The translations under genes were made by a program, and so were the position numbers. DNA of 54,197 nucleotides, from contig NZ_QMFB01000047.1 of assembly GCF_003285015.1 (NCBI RefSeq), forward strand, positions 1 through 54,197, given 5' to 3'. The stretch comes from Paenibacillus contaminans. Lineage in GTDB: Bacteria > Bacillota > Bacilli > Paenibacillales > NBRC-103111. The first letter of the stretch is position 1. Every line of letters starts with the position of its first letter. Under the pieces are notes generated by a model, which saw only the letters and a list, made by a program, of their open reading frames with translations, did no database searches and was not told where the DNA came from. This document shows positions 48,342 through 54,197 of the stretch, piece by piece.

Positions 48342-51300
48342 TTGCAAACGTACAGGTTATCGGTACGACACCGGAGAAGCTGGTTTTCGAAAATAGTCGT
48401 TGCATTGCTCGTTTGGAGCATGGTTTTCTCAGGAATGCCTGCGGCATTCGCCGAAGAGCCGGCGCCGGCACAGATGGACGAACCGACCGTTTATCTTTAC
48501 GATTTTCACAAGCTGGGGGTGGGTACGCAAGGGACGCAGCCCGGCTGGAGCATCGTGACGGCGGAGTCGGCTCCGAAATACCGGGAGCAGCCTTACGGTC
48601 TGCATATGAACGGGCCCGTCAAAGACGACAAGCTGACGCTGCAATTCGATATCCCGGAATCGGGAAAGTATGATATCAAGTTTAAAAGCTACTTGTCCTC
48701 CGGCGGCGGAAAATCGGACGTATCCATCGACGGCAACAAGCTTGCGGTTTATAACTTTTATGCTGCTGCGGGCCAGTACAGCCAATCGGTGACGCTCGGG
48801 ACGCTGCAATTAAGCGCAGGAACCCATAAGATCACGTTTACGGCGACCGGTCTGCGGGACGGATGGGGCAATGACATGTATCCGTCCGAGCTTCAGTTCG
48901 AACAGGTCCAGTTCGGGGCGGAGTACGCGTTCGATTTTCACAAGCTGGGAGTAGGCACGCAAGGTTCGCAGCCAGGCTGGAGCATCGTAACGGCGGAGAC
49001 GACTCCGAAATATCGGGCGCAGCCTTACGGTTTGCATATGAATGGGCTCGTCAAAGACGATAAGCTGACGCTTCAATTCGATATTCCGGCATCGGGCAAA
49101 TATGAAGTCAAGTTCAAAAGCTATTTGTCTTCCGGCGGCGGGAAATCGGACGTGTTTTTCGACGGAGAAAAGCTTGCGGGTTATAACTTCTATGCAGCCG
49201 CAGGCCAATACAGCCAGTGGGTGACGCTTGGAACGCTGCAGCTGAGCGCGGGTACGCACAAGATCATGTTTAAGGCGACCGGTCTGCGCGACGAATGGGG
49301 CAACGATATGTATCCTTCCGAGCTAATGTTCGCGGAAGCGCCTGTTTTGAAATCGATTTCATTATCGGCTGCCAAAACGACGCTGGTCGCGGACGAAACG
49401 CTTCCCTTACTGCTGGAAGGCAAGCTTTCGAATCGCACGGATGCGGATTTTGCCAACGCTGTCATTACTTATGCAAGCAGCAATGAGGCTGTAGCGTCGG
49501 TAGACGCTAGCGGAACGGTCACAGCCAAGCAACCGGGTTCGGCTGCCATCAACGTTACGGTAGAACTCGACGGCACGACTAAGACGGCCGGTCTGGACAT
49601 TCAAGTTGCGGAAGGAGCTCTTGACCGCATCGAGGTTCAGCTCGACTTGCCGATCTTGGCCGGACGAACGGAAACGCTCGCCGTTCGCGGCTTTCTGACA
49701 AGCGGGCAGGAGGCGAATCTGACCGGCGCAGCGATAACGTATACGAGCAGCAATCCGGAAGTCGCATCGTTCGACGCTCCCGCAAAGGTGAGCGCGCGAA
49801 CGATCGGACATGCGGACTTGCGCGTCGATGCTACGCTGGCGGGTGTGACGAAGCATGTCATCGTGCCGGTGGAGGTTGTGAAAAATGCGCTTGCCGAAAT
49901 AACGGTTGCGATCAATAAGGAACCGTTATTCGTTACAGAAAAGGTAAACCTGACGGTGCAGGGAAAGCTGCTTGACGGCAGCGCCGCGGATTTGTCGCAG
50001 GCGGACATTTCCTATTCCAGCGGCGACAGCCTTATTGCGGACGTCGACAGCGGCACTTCCAAATTAACCGCGTATGCGGTCGGCGCTACGGACATCATGG
50101 TTGTCGTGACGCTGGACGGAACGACCTTGTCGAAGACGCTGCCCGTGCAAGTCGTCGAAGTGACCAATAAGAAGACGAGAGCTACCTTTTATACGCCCGA
50201 GAAAGTGGCGGCGTCGAGAAGCAACGTGCAGAGCTTCGAATGGGCCAAAAGTTTGAAAACCTCCGCCGTCAGCGCCGCGGACAAGTATGTGGAGCTCGGA
50301 TACGATTTCCTCTGGAACATGGTAACGCCGCAAACGCTGCCGCGCAGCTACGGGGTTAACCAGGTCAAGGGAAGTCCGGTCAGCGGCACGCAAATCAACG
50401 CCTTCGGCAATTATCCTTATTTGATCGATCCGGTCAATGAGCCGTGGAAGCTGATCGATCCGAGCGCAAAGGATGCGGACGGCGAATATTACAGATATCC
50501 GACTAACGATTTCGGCGCTTATTACCGGAGCGGCCTTGACGCGAACGGCGTGTTCAGACCCGAGCTGGCAAATCGCGATCTTCTGGTCAACGAGCTCTAT
50601 CCGGATAAAGGACCGGATTGGGGAGTGGACGACGGCACCGGCTGGGTGGACGAGAACGGGAACCGCTATACGTTTATCGCCTACTATGTGCATTGGGGGT
50701 TATGGTATGGCGAACAGCGGGAGGGCAACATACAGCATGCGCTGAATTCGCTAAAGAACGCTTACCTGTACACGGGGGAAGCGAAGTATGCCAGAGCGGG
50801 AACGATTTTGCTTGACCGCATCGCAGACGTTTATCCGCAAATGGATGTATCGGTTTATGACAGTAAGGTTTATTTGAACTCGAACGGCGGAACCGGCAAG
50901 GGCAAGGCGATTGGCTCCATCTGGGAAACGACGATTGTCAGGGACTTCGTAAGCGCGTACGATGCGTTTTTCCCGGCTATGGACGATTCGGAAATCACCG
51001 GTTTCCTGCAGGCGAAGGCGGAAACGTACGATCTGGGGCCTTTGAAGCGTACGGCTGCGGGAATCAGACGAAATATCGAGGACGGCATTGTAAGGCAAGT
51101 GTTCCCTGCGATCCGCAGCGCGCAAATTCGCGGCAACGACGGGATGCATCAAAGCGCTCTGGCGATGGCCGCGATCGTGTACGATACGCTGCCCGAATCG
51201 AAGGAATGGCTGGATTTTAACTTCCAGGCGGGAGGATTGGTCAGTACTCCGACATGGCAAGTGACGGGCGGCAACATTATGGCATCGTTGGTCGGTTCGG

Positions 51301-54197
51301 TAGACCGCGACGGCAACGGCAATGAAGCGGCGCCGGGTTACAACGCATTGTGGCTGGCAAATTATCAATTGGTTGCGGATATTTTGCTGGGGAACGACAT
51401 TTATCCTGAGGCCGACTTGTATGAAAATGTGAAATTTCAAAAAATGTACGACGGGATCTATCCGCTCATGCTAAGCGACAACTATATTGCGCAAATCGGC
51501 GATTCCGGACAAACGGGCAATCCGGGCCTCAATCTGCTAAGCAGAGAAAGCGCCGTCAAAGCCTTCGAAGTATATGGCAAGCCTGTTTATGCCCAATTGG
51601 CTTATTTCTTGAATAACAATCATACCGAGGGCATTCACAGCGATGTGTTTACGGCCTCCCCGGACCTTATCGCGGATCGGATCAGAGAAGCGATCGAGGA
51701 GTACGGTCCGCTGAAGCTGGACAGCGCCAACCTGACGGGTTACGGCTTCGCCGCGCTGCGCGATGGGATCCATCCGCTCACCGTTTTCGGCAAAACCTAC
51801 GCATTCCCGGCTTTAACGGTCGCAGGCGAGCATACCCCGTACCGGCTGTTTGAAAACACGGGAACGCTCCAATTGGAGGCTAACGCGCCAGGAGGCTTCA
51901 TCAGCTTCGAATTCGATGCGCCAAAGACGGATCAGTACGAAATTTCGATGATGCCGTTCAAATCGGCTTCGTACGGGATTTACCGGATTTTGATCGACGG
52001 CGTTTTCGTGAAGGACTTCGATTTTTACGGATCGGGCTCCGAGCATGAGACGATTGCCGTCCTGCCGCTTGCCGCGGGCAAGCATACGATTCGCTTCGAA
52101 GGCGTCGGCAAGCGCGAGACGGCGACCAATTATAAAATGGGCGTGAAGGAGCTGTCTCTGCTGGACAGCAAGGATGTGCAGGACCGCGATGAGGCTGCTG
52201 GAAAATCGAATACGCTGCGCGACGTATGGATGTACTACGGCAGAAGCTCCGGTCACGGACACCGGGATACGCTGAATTTGGGCCTTCATGCGTTCGGGCT
52301 TGATTTGGCTCCGGATCTCGGCTACCCGGAATTTGCCGACAGCAATGATATGCACAGGCATCAATGGGTAAACAATACCGTCAGCCATAATACCGTCGTC
52401 GTCGACAAGTCGAAGCAGGCGTCGCAGTGGGTCGGAACGCCGAAGCATTTTGACGACAGCGGCATCGTTCAAGTGGTCGACGTCGAAGCGCCGGGCGTTT
52501 ATCCGCAGACAAGTTTGTACAAAAGAACGACGGCGATGATCCAGGCGGATGAAGAAAACTCGTATGCCGTCGACTTCTTCCGGGTGAAGGGCGGAACGGA
52601 TCATCACTTCAGCTTTCACGGACCGGAAGGCAGCGCCGCAGTTGAGGGACTGGAGCTGGTTGCCCAGCAGACGGGAACTTATGCGGGTCCGAACGTTGCG
52701 TACGGCGAGCGGGTCGATAGCGTAAGCGGAACGGGGTATACCGGAAGCGGGTTCCATTATCTTAAAAATGTAAGAAAGGACGAGGCTCCGTCCGGTCAGT
52801 TCAGCGTGGATTGGGATGCGGTGGACACCTATAACGTGCTGAAGGAGCCCGCGGATATTCATCTCCGCTTGACGATGCTTGGACAGACGAACGACGTCGC
52901 GCTGGCGGATGGCGTGCCACCTACCAATAAACCGAACAATCCGGAAAGCCTGACTTATTTGCTGGCTCACCGTACGGGAACGAATTTGGAGAGCAACTTC
53001 GCATCGGTCATCGAACCGTACAAGGAACAACGTTTCGTCATGAACATCAGCCCGGCGATCGTTAAAGCGAACGGGGTACCGGTAGCGAGCGATTTGGAAG
53101 CCAAAGCGGTAAAAGTGGAGTTGACGAACGGCAGAACGGACTACATCGTCAGCGCAATGAATCCGGAAATCACGTACACGATCGACGACAAAATCGAGTT
53201 CAGAGGATTTTTTGGGATGTATGCCGAGAAGGACGGCAAGCAGGTGTACGGCTACGTGAATGACGGTTCCTATATTGCCCCGATCGGAGCATCGCCGGAC
53301 ATGTCCCCGGGCAGGCTGGAAGGGACGGTAACGGATTTTACGAAGACGTTGAGCCTCGCCAATCATATCGACGTCCGGATGGATTTGTCCGGTATCCGGA
53401 TGGAGGATCTTATAGGCAAATGGCTCTATATCGCCAATGACGGCATCCGTAACGCTTCGTACGAGATTAAAGGCATATCCTCGCTCGGCGGCAGCGATTA
53501 CCGGCTCGATATAGGCGATATGACGCCGATCCGTTCTTATGCGGACAGCGGAAACCTCGGCTTAGGATTTATTTATGATTTTGCCGCAGGAGCGGCGTTC
53601 GTGATCCCTCTGCCGTCCGAGTCGTTCCTTTTGCAAACGGAGGCTTCCGTTGCCGGGGAACAGCATAACGGCTGGTACACAAGCGACGTTTCGGTTCAGT
53701 TGAGCGTATATGGCAGCTCGTCTTCGTCCGCAGCGACGACAACGTACAGTCTGGACGGCGGGCAGAACTGGAATTTGTATACCGCTCCGATCGTCTTTCA
53801 GACTAGCGGCGAGCATACGTTGTCTTTTCGTTCCGAGGATGCGGAAGGGAGAACGGAACCCGTGCGTTCGATCGTCGTCAAAGTGGATAACGATCCTCCC
53901 GTTACCGTTCCCATCGTTACAGGGGTTAAGGGGAATGGGAACTGGTATGTTTCGGATATTCAACTTGCGTTAAACGCCGCCGATCCCCATTCCGGAATCG
54001 AGTCGACGCATTACGGATGGTCCGTAACGCAAAGCGTATATGGCCAGGGTGGAATGCAAGGCGAGGAGACCGTGCCATATGCCGCTCCGATCACCGCCGG
54101 CGAAGGACGATATACGCTGCGGTACCATTCGGTCGACCGGGCCGGAAACGCGGAGGCGGAGCAGATGCTTGAGATCGGCGTCGACAAGACGGCCCCT
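48342..54197 (+). CDS. Giant secreted heparinase II/III-like polysaccharide lyase (3' end outside window)
   Basis: 1952 codons are visible with no stop before the window end, so the gene is partial. The start is TTG with GGGAGGG six bases before it, followed by a signal peptide (about 1-38, ending MPAAFAEEP). Two near-identical 144-residue jelly-roll modules follow (about 54-197 and 198-335). Next are three Big-type Ig domains (about 336-610), an alpha/alpha-toroid (about 690-1160, with YVHWGLWYGEQREGNIQHAL) and a jelly-roll insert. A heparinase-II/III-like beta-sandwich comes next (about 1300-1600) with SSGHGHRDTLNLGLHAFG and VSHNTVVVDKSK. The last part, from about 1760, holds repeated Ig/OmpL47-like domains (TTYSLDGGQNWNLY, ADPHSGIESTHYGWS). 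Likely a wall-linked or secreted polysaccharide lyase; the substrate is unknown. Confidence 0.88.
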   Translation, partial: MQTYRLSVRHRRSWFSKIVVALLVWSMVFSGMPAAFAEEPAPAQMDEPTVYLYDFHKLGVGTQGTQPGWSIVTAESAPKYREQPYGLHMNGPVKDDKLTLQFDIPESGKYDIKFKSYLSSGGGKSDVSIDGNKLAVYNFYAAAGQYSQSVTLGTLQLSAGTHKITFTATGLRDGWGNDMYPSELQFEQVQFGAEYAFDFHKLGVGTQGSQPGWSIVTAETTPKYRAQPYGLHMNGLVKDDKLTLQFDIPASGKYEVKFKSYLSSGGGKSDVFFDGEKLAGYNFYAAAGQYSQWVTLGTLQLSAGTHKIMFKATGLRDEWGNDMYPSELMFAEAPVLKSISLSAAKTTLVADETLPLLLEGKLSNRTDADFANAVITYASSNEAVASVDASGTVTAKQPGSAAINVTVELDGTTKTAGLDIQVAEGALDRIEVQLDLPILAGRTETLAVRGFLTSGQEANLTGAAITYTSSNPEVASFDAPAKVSARTIGHADLRVDATLAGVTKHVIVPVEVVKNALAEITVAINKEPLFVTEKVNLTVQGKLLDGSAADLSQADISYSSGDSLIADVDSGTSKLTAYAVGATDIMVVVTLDGTTLSKTLPVQVVEVTNKKTRATFYTPEKVAASRSNVQSFEWAKSLKTSAVSAADKYVELGYDFLWNMVTPQTLPRSYGVNQVKGSPVSGTQINAFGNYPYLIDPVNEPWKLIDPSAKDADGEYYRYPTNDFGAYYRSGLDANGVFRPELANRDLLVNELYPDKGPDWGVDDGTGWVDENGNRYTFIAYYVHWGLWYGEQREGNIQHALNSLKNAYLYTGEAKYARAGTILLDRIADVYPQMDVSVYDSKVYLNSNGGTGKGKAIGSIWETTIVRDFVSAYDAFFPAMDDSEITGFLQAKAETYDLGPLKRTAAGIRRNIEDGIVRQVFPAIRSAQIRGNDGMHQSALAMAAIVYDTLPESKEWLDFNFQAGGLVSTPTWQVTGGNIMASLVGSVDRDGNGNEAAPGYNALWLANYQLVADILLGNDIYPEADLYENVKFQKMYDGIYPLMLSDNYIAQIGDSGQTGNPGLNLLSRESAVKAFEVYGKPVYAQLAYFLNNNHTEGIHSDVFTASPDLIADRIREAIEEYGPLKLDSANLTGYGFAALRDGIHPLTVFGKTYAFPALTVAGEHTPYRLFENTGTLQLEANAPGGFISFEFDAPKTDQYEISMMPFKSASYGIYRILIDGVFVKDFDFYGSGSEHETIAVLPLAAGKHTIRFEGVGKRETATNYKMGVKELSLLDSKDVQDRDEAAGKSNTLRDVWMYYGRSSGHGHRDTLNLGLHAFGLDLAPDLGYPEFADSNDMHRHQWVNNTVSHNTVVVDKSKQASQWVGTPKHFDDSGIVQVVDVEAPGVYPQTSLYKRTTAMIQADEENSYAVDFFRVKGGTDHHFSFHGPEGSAAVEGLELVAQQTGTYAGPNVAYGERVDSVSGTGYTGSGFHYLKNVRKDEAPSGQFSVDWDAVDTYNVLKEPADIHLRLTMLGQTNDVALADGVPPTNKPNNPESLTYLLAHRTGTNLESNFASVIEPYKEQRFVMNISPAIVKANGVPVASDLEAKAVKVELTNGRTDYIVSAMNPEITYTIDDKIEFRGFFGMYAEKDGKQVYGYVNDGSYIAPIGASPDMSPGRLEGTVTDFTKTLSLANHIDVRMDLSGIRMEDLIGKWLYIANDGIRNASYEIKGISSLGGSDYRLDIGDMTPIRSYADSGNLGLGFIYDFAAGAAFVIPLPSESFLLQTEASVAGEQHNGWYTSDVSVQLSVYGSSSSSAATTTYSLDGGQNWNLYTAPIVFQTSGEHTLSFRSEDAEGRTEPVRSIVVKVDNDPPVTVPIVTGVKGNGNWYVSDIQLALNAADPHSGIESTHYGWSVTQSVYGQGGMQGEETVPYAAPITAGEGRYTLRYHSVDRAGNAEAEQMLEIGVDKTAP
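48501..49337 (+). repeat. Duplicated 432-bp module in the giant lyase gene
   Basis: The unit beginning GATTTTCACAAGCTGGG starts at 48501 and again at 48933. The two copies differ mostly at third codon positions, pointing to an older but well conserved duplication of a binding module. Confidence 0.92.

Noticed and set aside
51813..53366. 517-codon open frame on the minus strand inside the giant lyase gene
   Set aside because: Low-complexity, arginine-rich, no family motif; the plus strand has a continuous recognisable protein.

Overview
The window looks like the chromosome of a spore-former of the Paenibacillaceae (Paenibacillus or Cohnella type). The basis is strong AGGAGG-type ribosome sites, frequent TTG/GTG starts, LplA/LplB/YtcP-type sugar importers without ATPases, membrane-bound AraC-type regulators, SLH-anchored giant polysaccharide lyases, CcpA-like cre sites and Fur boxes. 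This placement is inference; no rRNA or marker gene is present. I see no tRNA, rRNA, CRISPR array, prophage or intact insertion sequence.

Layout. 1-450: tandem 71-bp palindromic repeats. 450-12275: polysaccharide locus A, with a membrane AraC regulator diverging from permease, permease, solute-binding lipoprotein and an SLH-anchored heparinase II/III-type lyase. 12445-13190: a small PH-domain membrane protein and another copy of the repeat. 13190-21326: a sulfur-scavenging cluster, in which a regulator made of an excisionase-type HTH joined to a solute-binding fold diverges from a sulfurtransferase, two flavin-dependent monooxygenases and a complete amino-acid-type ABC importer. 21490-28235: mixed genes, namely a 40-residue membrane peptide, a MocR regulator, repeats including a MITE-like element, a nitrilase, two small membrane proteins, a diguanylate cyclase and a DUF1801/YdhG-like protein. 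28383-41386: polysaccharide locus B, with a GH-like enzyme, a membrane AraC regulator, a sialidase-fold protein carrying cohesin and dockerin, a cohesin-SLH wall protein, a solute-binding protein with two permeases, and a Tat-exported beta-helix protein. 41482-43859: a GntR-ilvD operon reading left. 44053-48000: a small membrane protein and a Fur-controlled siderophore-binding pair. 48342-54197: the first 1952 residues of a second giant heparinase-like lyase, cut by the window end.

The parts appear to work as regulated import systems. Extracellular lyases and glycosidases on the wall cut polysaccharides, lipoprotein importers collect the oligosaccharides, and membrane AraC regulators sense a signal outside. 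Import energy must come from an ATPase encoded elsewhere. The sulfur and iron clusters share another design: a transcription factor fused to a solute-binding fold next to a transporter-type binding protein. The most unusual feature is the pair at 33209-36014, which could form a minimal cohesin-dockerin assembly on the S-layer.
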